NCBI RefSeq assembly: GCF_000612505.1
Contig: NZ_CP004078.1
Span: forward strand, 665,001-729,000
DNA length: 64,000 nucleotides
Direction of reading: 5' to 3'
Origin: Paenibacillus sabinae T27
GTDB taxonomy: Bacteria; Bacillota; Bacilli; Paenibacillales; Paenibacillaceae
This document shows positions 17,935 through 28,995 of the stretch, one piece after another (the stretch's first letter is position 1; each line of letters opens with the position of its first letter). Both the position numbers and the translations under genes were made by a program. Under the pieces are notes generated by a model. It ran no database searches and had not been told where the DNA came from. It saw nothing but the letters and a program-made list of their open reading frames with translations.

Positions 17935-19415
17935 AGACCGGGAACAAGCAGGCGGAACCCCTCCTGTGGACCGGCGACTTTTACAACGAAGGAACGGGCT
18001 CGGGAGATATATTTGATACATTAAAAGAAGAATGCGGCGTTTTCGGGGTCTTCGGACACCCGGAAGCCGCTTCCATGTCTTATTACGGCCTTCACGCGCT
18101 TCAACACCGCGGTGAGGAAAGCGCGGGGATCTGCGTGGCGAACGGCCGGGATTTCAATTACCACCGCGGTATGGGACTTGTCAAAGAAGTATTCGACAAG
18201 GATAAAATCCAGTCACTGGTCGGCGACATGTCCATCGGGCATGTGCGTTATTCCACCAGCGGCGACAGCCGGCTGACGAACGCGCAGCCGCTCATCTTTA
18301 AATACCGCGATGGCGATCTGGCGATTGCCACGAACGGCAACATCGTGAACGAGCCGCTGATCCGGCGTCAGCTTGAGAGCAGCGGCTCGATCTTCCAAAC
18401 GACAAGCGATACCGAGGTGCTGGCGCATCTGATCGCGCGCTCGCCGAAGGATTTTGTGGAAGCGGCCAAAGAGGCCCTTCAGCAGCTCGTCGGCGGCTTC
18501 GCTTTTCTGCTGATGACCAACGACAAGCTGTTGGTTGCTTCCGACCCGAACGGCCTGCGGCCGCTCGTGATGGGGCGCGTTGGGGAAGCGTATATTTTCG
18601 CTTCCGAATCCTGCGCGCTGGAGACGATCGGCGCGGAGCTTGTCCGTGATATTCAGCCGGGCGAACTGCTTATTCTGGACGAGAACGGCTTGACCGAGGA
18701 CCGGTTCGCTGAGCCGCAGCGCAAGGCGCTGTGCGCGATGGAGTATATTTATTTCGCCCGGCCGGACAGTGATATGAACGGAGCGAACCTGCACGCCGCC
18801 CGCAAGCGGATGGGCAGCCGGCTCGCGCTTGAAGGCTTTGTCGACGCCGATATCGTGACCGGCGTGCCGGACTCCAGTATCTCCGCCGCGATTGGCTACG
18901 CGGAGCAGACCGGCATTCCTTACGAGCTTGGGCTGATCAAGAACAAATATACTGGCCGGACATTCATCCAACCGAGCCAGGAGCTGCGTGAACAGGGCGT
19001 CAAAATGAAGCTCAGCGCCGTCCGCCGCGTCGTGGAAGGCCAGCGCGTCGTCATGATCGACGACTCCATCGTGCGGGGCACGACCTCGCGCCGGATCGTC
19101 AATCTGCTGCGCGAAGCGGGTGCGACCGAGGTGCATGTGCGCATCACCTCGCCGCCTTTCAAGAACCCGTGCTTCTACGGCATCGACACGCCGGACCGCC
19201 GCGAGCTGATCGCTTCGCATCAGTCGATTGAAGAAATCCGCCGCGAAATCAACGCGGATTCGCTGGCGTTCCTGTCGCCCGAAGGGCTAATCCAGTCCAT
19301 CGGCGGCCTGAGCGGCGGAGAATACAAAGGCGGGCTGTGCCTGTCCTGTTTCGATAACGATTATCCGACGCAGGTTGACTTTGGCGGGGCGGAGAAGGAA
19401 GGCTGCGGCTGCTAA
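17919..19415 (+). CDS. purF: amidophosphoribosyltransferase (precursor)
   Basis: 498 aa from the ATG at 17919 (GGGAGG at 10 nt; a TTG at 17901 is the ribosome site itself). First committed step: PRPP plus glutamine to phosphoribosylamine. The Ntn nucleophile is Cys39 (E-E-C-G-V-F-G-V-F), implying a 38-residue propeptide, longer than the 11 residues known in B. subtilis. The PRPP loop is [14 protein letters not shown]. Cysteines for an oxygen-labile 4Fe-4S cluster remain (C-L-S-C-F-D near the C-terminus and N-P-C-F-Y-G). Overlaps purL by 16 bp. Confidence 0.96.
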
Positions 19416-19988
19416 GGTGGGTCCATCCGTGGGTCCATCCGTGGGTCCATCCCCCTAAATCCCCCTTGCCAAGGGGGACCCCGGAGGGCCAGCCCTCCGG
19501 CCACCCGAAAGCTCGGAGTAACGGAGTTTAGTTTGAACTTGCTAAGCGGGGGCTAGTGCGGGTAGACGCTTATCGTCCCTTCCGCTCCTCGCGGTCGGCG
19601 GGACACGCTTTACGGCGCTGCGTCCCCCGGCATCCGGCCTGCGGCCGCCGCCGGGGCGCGTTGGCACCGCTGCTTCGCATAGCGGTGCATTGAGGGCTCG
19701 ACCGCCCCGTGCTGTTCGCTATGCGAAATCGCGGCAGGCCTCGCCCCGGGCACGGGCGCCGTTCCTAGGCGCCCGGCCTATCCCGCTCCCCCTCGATTCC
19801 GGGAAGGCGTCATGAAGGGGAAGGTTGGAACTGGAGAAGCGATAGCGTTCGCCTTTATGCTCGGATTTCAACCGCGAGGCGGTTCAATCAGGAAATCCGA
19901 GCATAACAGCGATCGGAAGTCCAAGCTGTCCACGAAATGACGACTTAACCGGAATCTTTTGCTTAACTACATGAAAAGAGGTGTCCAA
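19416..19988. repeat. GC-rich, palindrome-packed insert between purF and purM
   Basis: About 570 bp with no credible gene. In order: three exact copies of the 12-mer GTGGGTCCATCC (19417-19452); hairpin CCCCCTT/AAGGGGG (19461-19477); perfect CCGGAGGG-CCAG-CCCTCCGG (19481-19500); an 11-bp inverted repeat TTCGCATAGCG/CGCTATGCGAA (19674-19684, 19717-19727); GGGCGCC/GGCGCCC (19754-19774); and a 15-bp perfect inverted repeat around an inner hairpin (19855-19906, listed separately). The composition differs from the neighbouring genes. It looks like a composite of non-coding mobile repeats inserted within the operon. Confidence 0.75.
19855..19906. repeat. 15-bp perfect inverted repeat with nested hairpin (dispersed-repeat type)
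   Basis: TTATGCTCGGATTTC (19855-19869) and GAAATCCGAGCATAA (19892-19906) enclose AACCGC-GAG-GCGGTT. The flanks GCGATAGCGTTCGCC and CAGCGATCGGAAGTCC resemble, from memory, a palindromic repeat scattered through Paenibacillus genomes. There is no T-run, so a simple terminator is unlikely. Confidence 0.8.
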
Positions 19989-21032
19989 GTGTCGGAAGCT
20001 TACAAAAACGCCGGTGTGGATATTGCGGCGGGCAATGAAGCGGTAGAACGAATGAAGAAGCATGTAAAGCGCACGTTTCGCCCTGAGGTCATGACGGATC
20101 TCGGCGGCTTCGGTGCGCTGTTTGGCTTGAATAAAGACAAGTACGAGGAGCCTGTGCTCGTATCCGGAACGGACGGAGTCGGCACGAAACTGAAGATCGC
20201 CTTCGCGGCGGACCGCCACGATACGATCGGCATCGACGCGGTCGCCATGTGCGTGAACGATATTGTCGTGCAGGGCGCGGAGCCGCTCTTTTTCCTGGAT
20301 TATCTGGCCTGCGACAAGGTGGTGCCGGAGAAGATCGAAGCCATCGTTTCGGGGATCGCGGAAGGCTGCCATCAGGCGGGCTGCGCGCTGATCGGCGGAG
20401 AGACGGCGGAAATGCCGGGCATGTACGCGGAAGGTGAGTATGATATCGCCGGATTTACCGTGGGCGTTGCCGATAAAGCCAAGCTGGTAACCGGCGAACA
20501 TATCGCGCCAGGCGATACAGTGATCGGACTTGCTTCCAGCGGTGTGCACAGCAACGGGTTCTCGCTGGTGCGGAAGCTTTTGCTTGACGGAGAAGGCGGA
20601 TACAGCCTGGATGAGGTGCTGCCGGAACTGGGCGCACCGCTTTCCGACGTGCTGCTCGCTCCGACCAAAATCTACGTTAAACCGCTTCTCGGACTGCTGG
20701 AACAGCTTCCGGTGAAGGGCATGGCGCATATTACAGGCGGAGGCTTCATCGAGAACATTCCGCGTGTGCTGCCGGATAACGTCAATGTGGACATCCAGTA
20801 CGGCTCCTGGCCGATTTTGCCGATTTTCGAGCTGCTTCAGCGTAAAGGCAGCGTGACCAACCGCGATATGTTCACGACCTTCAATATGGGTATCGGGCTG
20901 GTGCTCGTAGTGGGCTCGGACGACGCGGACAAAGCGCTCCAGCTGCTGAAAGACAGCAGCGAGGAAGCGTATGTCATCGGCAAGGTCACGGAAGGAGAAC
21001 GCAAGGTCACCTTTACGGGAGCGGATGTATGA
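19989..21032 (+). CDS. purM: phosphoribosylformylglycinamidine cyclo-ligase (AIR synthetase)
   Basis: 347 aa. It converts FGAM to AIR. The GTG at 19989 follows AAAAGAGGTG and gives the usual N-terminus [11 protein letters not shown]. Signature pieces are [21 protein letters not shown] and [13 protein letters not shown]. It is separated from purF by the repeat-rich insert but remains on the same strand; the stop overlaps the purN start. Confidence 0.96.
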   Translation: MSEAYKNAGVDIAAGNEAVERMKKHVKRTFRPEVMTDLGGFGALFGLNKDKYEEPVLVSGTDGVGTKLKIAFAADRHDTIGIDAVAMCVNDIVVQGAEPLFFLDYLACDKVVPEKIEAIVSGIAEGCHQAGCALIGGETAEMPGMYAEGEYDIAGFTVGVADKAKLVTGEHIAPGDTVIGLASSGVHSNGFSLVRKLLLDGEGGYSLDEVLPELGAPLSDVLLAPTKIYVKPLLGLLEQLPVKGMAHITGGGFIENIPRVLPDNVNVDIQYGSWPILPIFELLQRKGSVTNRDMFTTFNMGIGLVLVVGSDDADKALQLLKDSSEEAYVIGKVTEGERKVTFTGADV

Positions 21033-21646
21033 TGAACTACAGCCGGATCGCTGTGTTTGCTTCGGGGCAGGGCAGCAATTTTGCGGCGCTGGCGCAGGCG
21101 CAGCGTGAAGGGCGGCTTGGCGGCGGCGTCATCGAACTGCTGGTGTCCGACAGGCCGGAAGCACCTGTGGCGCAGCGCGCGCAGGAGGCGGGGATTGCAT
21201 CCCTGCTGCTGCGGCCCAAGGATTTTGACAGCCGCGAGCAGTACGAAGCGCGGATTGTAGAGGAGCTCAAGCGGCGAGAGATCGGGCTCATTGTGCTGGC
21301 CGGATATATGCGGCTCATCACCCCGGTGCTGCTGGCCCCTTACGAGGGACGCATCATTAATATTCATCCGTCGCTGCTGCCGGCCTTCGCCGGGAAGGAC
21401 GCGATCGGACAGGCGTTGGACTACGGCGTGAAGCTGACGGGAGTTACGGTGCATTTTGTCGATGGCGGCATGGATACGGGACCGGTCATTGCCCAGCGCG
21501 CGCTTGCGGTAGAGGACGGAGATACGGCCGATTCGCTGGCTGAGCGTATTCACCGCATCGAGTACGAGCTTTATCCTGAAGTGGTCGCCGCTTTTGCGGC
21601 CGGAAAGATCAAGCTGGACGGAAGAAAAGCAACGGTTCGGCAATAA
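21029..21646 (+). CDS. purN: phosphoribosylglycinamide formyltransferase, folate-dependent
   Basis: 205 aa. It transfers a formyl group from 10-formyl-THF to GAR. Seen are F-A-S-G-Q-G-S-N-F near the N-terminus, the catalytic region [19 protein letters not shown], and [11 protein letters not shown]. The start codon overlaps the purM stop (ATGATGA). Confidence 0.96.
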   Translation: MMNYSRIAVFASGQGSNFAALAQAQREGRLGGGVIELLVSDRPEAPVAQRAQEAGIASLLLRPKDFDSREQYEARIVEELKRREIGLIVLAGYMRLITPVLLAPYEGRIINIHPSLLPAFAGKDAIGQALDYGVKLTGVTVHFVDGGMDTGPVIAQRALAVEDGDTADSLAERIHRIEYELYPEVVAAFAAGKIKLDGRKATVRQ

Positions 21647-21686
21647 TGGCGGCAGGACGGTTCTCAAAGTCAGCTTCATTCGACAT

Positions 21687-21714
21687 TTGAACGATGAACG
21701 CCGGGAGTTATGAT
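21687..21714 (+). promoter_or_regulatory. possible internal promoter before purH
   Basis: TTGAAC (21687-21692), a 16-bp spacer, and TATGAT (21709-21714) in the 275-bp purN-purH gap. The gap also contains a CATCCT/AGGATG hairpin near 21800 with no T-run. Confidence 0.35.
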
Positions 21715-21921
21715 ATTTCTCGGGAAATATTGCACAAGCGGTGAGAAATGTCGGATAAGCGGGCTTCCGGACCGGATCGGGATATATTAAAAAGCAAGAG
21801 CATCCTTTTGCGTAGGATGGCTGCCGGAAGCGAGGAACAGGACGTTCAGCGCCTGAATCATTCATGCAGTCAATGTTTTACCCAATAAACGGCAAGTCAA
21901 AATGGAGGAGGACTATACAAA

Positions 21922-23469
21922 GTGAGTATCAAAAGAGCGCTGGTCAGCGTATCGGATAAACGGGGCATCGTGGATTTTTGCCGCGAGCTGTCGGCATTGG
22001 GCGTAGAAATCATCTCCACGGGCGGAACGAGCACCCTATTGGCCAAAGAAGGCGTACCGGTCATCGGCATCTCCGATGTAACGGGCTTTCCGGAAATTAT
22101 GGACGGACGCGTCAAAACACTGCATCCTGCCGTTCACAGCGGCCTGCTGGCCGTTCGGGACAACGAGGAGCATACGCGCCAGATGAAAGAGCTTGGTCTG
22201 GATTACATCGACCTGGTCGTTGTAAATCTGTACCCGTTCGCGGAGACCATCGCCAAGCCCGATGTGACTTACGAGGAAGCGATTGAAAACATCGACATCG
22301 GCGGTCCGACCATGCTGCGTTCGGCGGCGAAGAACCATGCGTTTGTAAGCGTAGTGGTGGACGCCGACGATTACGCCAAGGTGCTTGAAGAAGTGCGCGC
22401 GGGCGGCGACACGACACTGGAAACCCGCAAACGGCTTGCGGCAAAAGTATTCCGCCATACGGCGGCTTACGACGCCCTGATTTCCGACTATCTGTCCAAG
22501 GTGACCGGCGAACCGCTGCCGGAGCGCTACACGGTAACTTACGAGAAGATTCAGGATCTGCGCTATGGCGAGAACCCGCATCAGAAGGCGGCATTCTACC
22601 GCACGCCTCTGGCGGCGCAGGACACGTTGACCGGCGCCGAGCAGCTGCACGGTAAGGAACTGTCCTACAATAACATCAATGACGCCAATGCGGCATTGCA
22701 AATCGTCAAGGAATTCGACGAGCCGGCCGTAGTTGCGGTTAAGCATATGAATCCTTGCGGCGTAGGCGTCGGCGAGAGCATTTTGCAGGCTTACCAAAAA
22801 GCCTACAACGCCGATCCGGTTTCCATCTTCGGCGGCATCGTGGCGGCGAACCGCTATATCGATTCCGATACGGCGAATCTGCTGAAGGACATTTTCCTGG
22901 AAATCATCCTCGCTCCGGGCTTTACGGATGAAGCGCTGGAGATCCTCACGAAGAAGAAGAACATCCGCCTGCTGAAAATCGGAGGGCTTGGCGAGGCTGC
23001 AGCGCGGAAGAGCAGCTTTGTCGTCACAACGGTTGAGGGCGGCATGGTCGTGCAGGAAAGTGACGTTCACTCCGTCAACGAAGACGATCTCAAGGTTGTA
23101 ACGGACCGCAAGCCGACCGAAGAAGAGCTGAAGCAGCTTCTATTCGGCTGGAAGGTCGTCAAGCATGTGAAGTCGAACGCTATCGTGCTCGCGGCGGACG
23201 ACATGACGATCGGCGTAGGCGCGGGACAAATGAACCGCGTGGGCGCGGCAAAGATCGCCATCGAGCAGGCGGGCGACAAGGCCAAGGGCGCGATACTCGC
23301 TTCCGACGCATTCTTCCCGATGGGCGATACGCTTGAAATCGCGGCCAAAGCGGGCATTACGGCGGTCATCCAGCCGGGCGGCTCTGTCCGGGACGAGGAA
23401 TCGATCAAGGTTGCGAACGAGCACGGAATCGCTATGGTATTCACCGGCGTCCGTCATTTCAAACACTAG
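21922..23469 (+). CDS. purH: bifunctional AICAR formyltransferase / IMP cyclohydrolase
   Basis: 515 aa, starting with GTG after GGAGGAGG. The last two steps to IMP. The N-terminal cyclohydrolase domain has [14 protein letters not shown], and G-R-V-K-T-L-H-P; the formyltransferase domain has [18 protein letters not shown] and V-K-H-M-N-P-C-G. Confidence 0.97.
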   Translation: MSIKRALVSVSDKRGIVDFCRELSALGVEIISTGGTSTLLAKEGVPVIGISDVTGFPEIMDGRVKTLHPAVHSGLLAVRDNEEHTRQMKELGLDYIDLVVVNLYPFAETIAKPDVTYEEAIENIDIGGPTMLRSAAKNHAFVSVVVDADDYAKVLEEVRAGGDTTLETRKRLAAKVFRHTAAYDALISDYLSKVTGEPLPERYTVTYEKIQDLRYGENPHQKAAFYRTPLAAQDTLTGAEQLHGKELSYNNINDANAALQIVKEFDEPAVVAVKHMNPCGVGVGESILQAYQKAYNADPVSIFGGIVAANRYIDSDTANLLKDIFLEIILAPGFTDEALEILTKKKNIRLLKIGGLGEAAARKSSFVVTTVEGGMVVQESDVHSVNEDDLKVVTDRKPTEEELKQLLFGWKVVKHVKSNAIVLAADDMTIGVGAGQMNRVGAAKIAIEQAGDKAKGAILASDAFFPMGDTLEIAAKAGITAVIQPGGSVRDEESIKVANEHGIAMVFTGVRHFKH

Positions 23470-23493
23470 AACGGACCGGAGGTTTTATTAGGC

Positions 23494-24762
23494 ATGGATA
23501 TTTTGGTGATTGGCGGCGGCGGACGGGAGCATGCAATTTGCTGGAGCCTGTCCAAGAGCCCCAAAGCGGATAAAATTTACTGCGCACCCGGCAATGCCGG
23601 GATCGCGCAGGTAGCGGAGTGCGTGCCGATCGGCGTGTTTGAGTTCGACAAGCTGGCGGCGTTCGCGAAGGAAAAAGAGGTCGGGCTCGTAGTCGTCGGA
23701 CCCGACGACCCGCTGGCCGCGGGCATTGTAGACGTTCTTGAGGCAGAGGGGCTCAAGGTGTTCGGACCGCGCAAGAACGCGGCAGAGATCGAGGGCAGCA
23801 AAGCGTTCATGAAAGACCTGCTGCATAAATACAATATTCCGACGGCGGCTTACCGGAAGTTCACCGACTACACCGAAGCTTCGGCTTATTTGAAGGAGCA
23901 GGCGCTGCCGATTGTCATTAAGGCGGACGGCCTTGCGGCCGGCAAGGGGGTAACCGTGGCCTACTCCCGCGAGGAGGCGGAGAAGGCGCTGGAGGATATG
24001 ATGGTATCGCGCGTATTCGGCGAGTCCGGCAGCCAGGTCGTGATCGAGGAGTTTCTGGCCGGGCAAGAGATGTCGATTCTGGCTTTTGTTGACGGCGAGA
24101 CGGTGCGCCCGATGCCGGCGGCGCAGGACCACAAGCCGGTCTTTGACGGCGACAAAGGCCCCAATACCGGCGGAATGGGCACCTATTCTCCGCTGCCGCA
24201 CATCGACGACGCCATCATCCAGAAGGCTATTGAGACGATTGTGGAGCCGACGGCCAAGGCAATGGTCTCCGAAGGCCGGCCTTTCCGCGGCGTCCTGTTC
24301 GCGGGACTGATGATTTCGCCGGATGGCACGCCCAAAACGGTCGAGTTCAACGCCCGCTTCGGCGATCCGGAGACCCAGGTCGTCCTGCCGCGATTAAAGA
24401 GCGATCTGCTCGAGATTTTCCTTGCCGCTGTAGACGGACGGCTTGATGAAATCGAGATTGAATGGAGCGACGAGGCCGCCGTATGCGTCGTGCTCGCTTC
24501 GCAAGGATACCCGGGTTCGTATCCGAAAGGCGTTCCGATCGCCGGGCTGGACGAAGCCGGACGGGAAGGGCTTGTTTTTCATGCCGGTACGGCACTCGGT
24601 CCTGACGGGGGCATTGTAACCAGCGGCGGACGGGTGCTCGGCGTTGTCGGGCTCGGTGCAGGCATCGCAGAAGCGCGGGATGCGGCCTATGCGAACGCCG
24701 GCCGGATTTCCTTTGACGGCAAGCAGAACCGAACCGATATCGCGGCCAAAGCGTTACTGTGA
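23494..24762 (+). CDS. purD: phosphoribosylamine-glycine ligase (GAR synthetase)
   Basis: 422 aa ATP-grasp enzyme joining phosphoribosylamine and glycine. G-G-G-G-R-E-H-A at the N-terminus, K-A-D-G-L-A-A-G-K-G-V, D-K-G-P-N-T-G-G-M-G and F-N-A-R-F-G-D-P-E-T-Q are diagnostic. It is the last gene of the operon, 24 bp after purH. Confidence 0.97.
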   Translation: MDILVIGGGGREHAICWSLSKSPKADKIYCAPGNAGIAQVAECVPIGVFEFDKLAAFAKEKEVGLVVVGPDDPLAAGIVDVLEAEGLKVFGPRKNAAEIEGSKAFMKDLLHKYNIPTAAYRKFTDYTEASAYLKEQALPIVIKADGLAAGKGVTVAYSREEAEKALEDMMVSRVFGESGSQVVIEEFLAGQEMSILAFVDGETVRPMPAAQDHKPVFDGDKGPNTGGMGTYSPLPHIDDAIIQKAIETIVEPTAKAMVSEGRPFRGVLFAGLMISPDGTPKTVEFNARFGDPETQVVLPRLKSDLLEIFLAAVDGRLDEIEIEWSDEAAVCVVLASQGYPGSYPKGVPIAGLDEAGREGLVFHAGTALGPDGGIVTSGGRVLGVVGLGAGIAEARDAAYANAGRISFDGKQNRTDIAAKALL

Positions 24763-24825
24763 CCATAGCCTTAGATTCGTTCGGGAGAATCCACAAATTT
24801 TTATGTTAAATGTCCTAAAAAAGGA

Positions 24826-24854
24826 CTGACAAGGCGTGAGAGAAGTGCTATAAT
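24826..24854 (+). promoter_or_regulatory. strong promoter directly upstream of a terminator
   Basis: CTGACA (24826-24831), a 17-bp spacer, and TG-C-TATAAT (24849-24854). The next recognisable element is a terminator about 40 bp downstream. Confidence 0.65.
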
Positions 24855-24860
24855 ACAACT

Positions 24861-24930
24861 CGTACGGGGGAAAATGTACGGAATATATACAGAAGAAAGG
24901 GTCTTTCCGGTGACGGAGGGACCCTTTTTA
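24861..24930 (+). ncRNA. candidate short transcript (small RNA or leader attenuator)
   Basis: Between the promoter at 24826-24854 and the terminator ending near 24930 there is no credible reading frame. A ~70-nt RNA with a CGTAC/GTACG mini-stem and the terminal hairpin is predicted. It could be a free sRNA or an attenuated leader of the SEC-C gene. Inference from promoter-terminator spacing only. Confidence 0.35.
24894..24930 (+). terminator. terminator downstream of purD
   Basis: AAAGGGTC (24896-24903) pairs with GACCCTTT, which ends in a run of five T. It would also stop read-through from the purine operon. Confidence 0.8.
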
Positions 24931-24941
24931 AATGCCGGAAA

Positions 24942-24950
24942 TGCTATAAT
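24942..24950 (+). promoter_or_regulatory. extended -10 upstream of the SEC-C gene
   Basis: TG-C-TATAAT with no good -35; 90 bp upstream of the SEC-C gene start. Confidence 0.4.
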
Positions 24951-25039
24951 ATCGTTGAACAGTCATGCGAAGTGTAGCTTGAGCATAAGTGCGGGCTGTT
25001 TACTTCTTGGCGTGGTACAGATGTAAGGAGGAATAGGTT

Positions 25040-26368
25040 TTGATCAAGATTGGAAGAAATGACCAGTGTCCGTGCGGGAGCGGCAAAAAATATAAAAAGT
25101 GCTGTCTCGGCAAAGAACGGGACGCCGTTCCCGCACTTAGCCTGGTAGGTTCTGGAGCCGGATCGGCCGTGCAGGGAACGATCGTACAGCCCCCCATGGA
25201 GGAGCCCCCCGCTATAGAGGGGAAGACGGCTTCCCAAAAGGACAAGCTGACGCTTCCGAAGCTTAGAAAATTAGTCTCGCGTGACCTGCAGTGGGAGAGT
25301 CCGGCGCATGAAAGCCTGGGTCTCACGCTGATTGAGCAGATGAGATATGAGTATGACAAGGAACTGATCGCGGAAGCGCTGATGTTGTGGAACGGCTATT
25401 CGCGTGTGGTTAAACCGATGGTGAAGAAGGAAGGCGTATTCTGCGCGGCGATTGAATATCTGCTGTCCGAGGAGTATGGCTTTATGCTGAGTCAGGCGGA
25501 CCTGGCCCGGAAGTACGAGGTATCGCCGGCCACGATTGCCCGCAGAGTCAAAGAATTGCGAGCATATGCCGTGGAATATGGCATCGGAAGCCCGAACGAT
25601 TCGCTCTCTCCGGACGTCCTGGTTGGAACGCTCCGCGGAAGCGCCAAGGAAAAGGCGCAACAGATCGTACATAAAGCGATGGAATCGGGCAATTCCAAGA
25701 ACAGAGTTCAGCTGGCGAAAGCGGCGCTTGATCTGGATCCCGACAATCCCGGGGCCTATTTGGTGCTGGCTGAAGAGGCCGTGAACGAGGAGGAAGTTCG
25801 GACGCTGCTGAAATCCGGGATGGAAGCCGGGCGCCGGGAACTGGGAGCCGAGTTTTTTGCTAAGAACAAAGGGCACTTCTGGCTAATCCAGGAGACAAGA
25901 CCATACCTGCGCGTCTGCATGAGCTATGCGGAATCCTGTTGGTTCGGTGGAGCTTCGGAAGAGGCGGCCCATACGCTTGAGCATATTCTGGAGCTTAACC
26001 CCTCTGACTCTATGGGAGCTCGTTATTTGCTGCTTGCCGTTTATTTGTACAGCGATGGGCTGGATCAGGCGGAAGAGCTGCTGAAGGCTTACGGCTCGGA
26101 CGAAGGGTCCGCTTCGTTTGCCTATGACCGGATGGTGCTGGAATACAAACGCCACGGCGTCACTTCCCGCTTGAAAATGTTGTATCGCGTAGCCAAGGGC
26201 GTAAACAAGCATGTGCCGGATTATCTGCTCGGCGCCAAAATGCTTCCCCATAATCTGCCCGATTTTATCGGGAGGGGCGACGCCAACGAAGCGGTGGAGT
26301 ACGTGATCATGCACTCGCGGCTGTGGGCGAATGTGCCGGAGCTGCTGAAATGGATGCTGAAGCAGTAA
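25040..26368 (+). CDS. SEC-C motif protein with HTH and TPR-like region, function unknown
   Basis: 442 aa from a TTG at 25040, after AAGGAGG. The N-terminal [13 protein letters not shown] is a SEC-C zinc motif, as at the SecA C-terminus. A helix-turn-helix-like segment is near residues 150-178 ([19 protein letters not shown]). The remainder is helical with repeat-like pieces ([21 protein letters not shown]) typical of TPRs. The combination suggests a protein-protein or nucleic-acid adaptor; no enzymatic motif is seen. It is monocistronic with its own terminator. Confidence 0.75.
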   Translation: MIKIGRNDQCPCGSGKKYKKCCLGKERDAVPALSLVGSGAGSAVQGTIVQPPMEEPPAIEGKTASQKDKLTLPKLRKLVSRDLQWESPAHESLGLTLIEQMRYEYDKELIAEALMLWNGYSRVVKPMVKKEGVFCAAIEYLLSEEYGFMLSQADLARKYEVSPATIARRVKELRAYAVEYGIGSPNDSLSPDVLVGTLRGSAKEKAQQIVHKAMESGNSKNRVQLAKAALDLDPDNPGAYLVLAEEAVNEEEVRTLLKSGMEAGRRELGAEFFAKNKGHFWLIQETRPYLRVCMSYAESCWFGGASEEAAHTLEHILELNPSDSMGARYLLLAVYLYSDGLDQAEELLKAYGSDEGSASFAYDRMVLEYKRHGVTSRLKMLYRVAKGVNKHVPDYLLGAKMLPHNLPDFIGRGDANEAVEYVIMHSRLWANVPELLKWMLKQ

Positions 26369-26382
26369 GGTGGACTTTCACC

Positions 26383-26422
26383 GAAGCCTTTGCTCCTTCT
26401 CCTTGGGAGTGAAGGCTTTTTT
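26383..26422 (+). terminator. terminator after the SEC-C gene
   Basis: AAGCCTT (26384-26390) pairs with AAGGCTT (26412-26418), with an inner CTCC/GGAG stem and a T-run. Confidence 0.85.
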
Positions 26423-26703
26423 GCTGCAAAAATGTTTAAATTTCGACATCGACACATAGCTGCCAAAATTTTCGATAGAAAAGCTAACATCCCCTACATA
26501 ACTCGAAATGCAAATCCGATAGCAAATATTAAAGGCATTTTCTGAAACAGATTTTCATTTCTTCACACTTTGTTCGATTGTCGTTGTTAAACGGTGAAGG
26601 AGTAAAGCGGAATTTTGTAGAAAAAAGTCGAAATAAGAGAGAAGCTTTTTTCTCAGAAAACCAATAAGCAAGTTTATTAATTAATGTTGAAGGCGGGATC
26701 ATC
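26423..26703. other. AT-rich leader of the chemoreceptor gene
   Basis: About 280 bp of AT-rich sequence without a gene. No convincing sigma-A or sigma-D promoter could be placed; a CCGATAG at about 26515 lacks a correctly spaced TAAA. Confidence 0.5.
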
Positions 26704-28971
26704 ATGGTACAAAAATCACCTCGTAATGAACACAATGAGCCGGTTGACAAACGGTCAGAGGAAAGCGGCTCCACAACCAATCGCAGACCATGGTCACAAG
26801 GAATGTTCCCGTCAAAGCTGAAGCTTCGCCGGAAGTCTACAGCGTCGTCAAAACCTGTGGCGGTGGCGGTGCAGTCCGGAGAACGCACGGAAGAACGGGC
26901 GGGTTTCAAAGCCTTGGCTGGCAAGGTGCTGCACATGTTCTCCGATATGGGAATCAGAGGCAAGCTGTTTTTGGCCGTGATTGTGTCGGTCGTGATCATT
27001 TTAACGGTCATGGCGTCCGTCATCTACACCAATGCGAAGAAAGTGATCGTGAGCGACCTGCTTCAATCCCTTGATTATGAAAAGGGCCAGATTTCCTCGA
27101 AGGTGAATGATTTGCTGATGCCGGCTGGAGACAGTGTGCAGCTGCTGGGCGCCAACGCTTTTGTGAGAGACTTCATCGCAAGCGTGTCTTCTCCGGACCA
27201 GGTCAAGACGACGGAAGGCTATACCGGGCTGGTTCGCACATTGAATCTGACCAAGGACAGCAATAAAAATCTGCTGAACGTCTATATCGGTCTGGACAGC
27301 GTTAACAAGGTCATCACCCAGGATGAATTCGAGCCTCCGGCCGATTACAACATGAAGGAACGCGCGTGGTATGCCACAACGGTCAAGAACAACCGTCTTA
27401 CGGTGACCGATCCTTATATTGACGCCGGCTCCGGCAAATTGGTTGTTACCCTCAGCGCTCCAATTGTGGACGACAACGGCAAGCTGCTTGGCGTGGCGGG
27501 TGCGGACATTTCGATCGATCAGATGACGAAGGAGCTGAAGAGCTTCAACTACAAGGGCAGCGGATTCGCGCTGCTGATCAATAAGACGGGCACGTTCATT
27601 TACCATCCGAACAACGACTACATTCTGCTGAAGAAGATCGGCGAGCTGGGGACGGACTGGAAAGCCGTCAGCGACAAAATGCTGCAGTGGGGCTCCAGTG
27701 TTATGAAGACGGATATTGAGGGACGTTCCAATTATGTTTCATATGCTCCCGCCGTCGACCATCAATGGGCTGTAGCGCTTGTCGTACCTTCGGGGGATGC
27801 GGAGAGCGCCCTGAAAAGCTTCCAGCTTATTTTTATTGTGTCGATTCTTGCGTCCATTGTCATTCTGGGCCTCCTGCTGTATTTCGTTTCCGGCAATCTG
27901 CTGAAGCCGATTCCGGTCTTGACCTCCGCCTTCGGAACCGCGATGAACGGGGACTTGTCGGTGCGCGCCGACTTCAAGGCCATCGGGGAGATGAAGCTTC
28001 TGGCTACAGGCTTCAATGAAATGATCGCTTCCCAGCAGAGAATGATCGGTGAAATCATGCGGACGTCGCGAAGCATTTCGAGTGCGGTGGAAAATACGGA
28101 GAAAAATATTTTTGCCCTGGATGAAGATATCGCGGACGTCTCGGCCACAACGGAACAATTGTCGGCGGGGATGCAGCAAACGGCCGCTTCCATGGAGGAA
28201 ATGAACGCCAGCACGCTGGAAATCGAGAGCGCCATTAACAGCATCGCCTTGAAGGCCCAGGAGGGTGCGGAGTCGGCAAGGAATATTAACGCGCGTGCCG
28301 AGCGGCTGAAGCAGTCGGCCATTGATTCCCGCCAGGCGGCGGACCGCCTGTTCGGGCAGAGTGAGGAGAAGCTTCGGAACGCGATCGAGGAGTCCCGGTC
28401 GATTGAACAGATCAAGGTTCTGACGACGGCTATTCTGGAGATTGCCTCGCAGACGAATCTGCTGTCGCTGAACGCCTCCATCGAGGCGGCGCGGGCCGGA
28501 GAAGCCGGGCGCGGATTTGCCGTGGTCGCCGAGGAAATCCGGAAGCTTGCGGAACATTCCCGCGAGGCTGTAGGGGAAATTATGCAGGTCACCGGCTCGG
28601 TCGTTACGGCCGTGGGCAGTCTCGTCGAAGGAGCGGAGGATATCCTGCAGTTCGTGGACAAACAGGTGCTGCGTGATTATGACGCCATGCAGCAGACGGG
28701 CTCCCAGTACAGTGACGACGCGAAGTATGTGGAAGATCTGGTGACGGATTTCAGCGCCACGACGGAGGAACTGCTTGCCTCCATCCAAAATATGCTGAGC
28801 GCCATCAGCGAAACGACGATTGCAACGAACGAAGGCGCCGAGGGCGCCGGCAATATCGCCGAAAGATCGGAGCGGATTATTAACCAATCCCGAGGCATCA
28901 TAACGGAGATGGAAGAGATCCGGCAGAGCTCGTCTGCGCTGCTGGGTACCGTGTCCCGCTTTAAGGCGTAG
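26704..28971 (+). CDS. methyl-accepting chemotaxis protein with dCache-type sensor
   Basis: 755 aa. TM1 is at about residues 87-108 and TM2 at about 372-394. The extracellular region between them resembles dCache_1 ([28 protein letters not shown]). HAMP follows, then a signalling domain with the hairpin-tip sequence [23 protein letters not shown]. It senses a small external ligand and controls CheA. Oddity: about 85 charged residues precede TM1, where most receptors have 5-30. No other che genes are nearby, so this is an orphan receptor. Confidence 0.93.
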   Translation: MVQKSPRNEHNEPVDKRSEESGSTTNRRPWSQGMFPSKLKLRRKSTASSKPVAVAVQSGERTEERAGFKALAGKVLHMFSDMGIRGKLFLAVIVSVVIILTVMASVIYTNAKKVIVSDLLQSLDYEKGQISSKVNDLLMPAGDSVQLLGANAFVRDFIASVSSPDQVKTTEGYTGLVRTLNLTKDSNKNLLNVYIGLDSVNKVITQDEFEPPADYNMKERAWYATTVKNNRLTVTDPYIDAGSGKLVVTLSAPIVDDNGKLLGVAGADISIDQMTKELKSFNYKGSGFALLINKTGTFIYHPNNDYILLKKIGELGTDWKAVSDKMLQWGSSVMKTDIEGRSNYVSYAPAVDHQWAVALVVPSGDAESALKSFQLIFIVSILASIVILGLLLYFVSGNLLKPIPVLTSAFGTAMNGDLSVRADFKAIGEMKLLATGFNEMIASQQRMIGEIMRTSRSISSAVENTEKNIFALDEDIADVSATTEQLSAGMQQTAASMEEMNASTLEIESAINSIALKAQEGAESARNINARAERLKQSAIDSRQAADRLFGQSEEKLRNAIEESRSIEQIKVLTTAILEIASQTNLLSLNASIEAARAGEAGRGFAVVAEEIRKLAEHSREAVGEIMQVTGSVVTAVGSLVEGAEDILQFVDKQVLRDYDAMQQTGSQYSDDAKYVEDLVTDFSATTEELLASIQNMLSAISETTIATNEGAEGAGNIAERSERIINQSRGIITEMEEIRQSSSALLGTVSRFKA

Positions 28972-28995
28972 AACATGGAATGATATGCCGCAGTC

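Noticed and set aside
18213..19220. 335-codon minus-strand open frame opposite purF
   Set aside because: Antisense shadow with no domain or start signal.
22036..23070. 344-codon minus-strand open frame opposite purH
   Set aside because: Antisense shadow; composition biased as expected for reverse reading of a GC-rich gene.
26500..26703. Sigma-D-type promoter for the chemoreceptor
   Set aside because: A CCGATAG is present but no TAAA at the required 15-bp distance.
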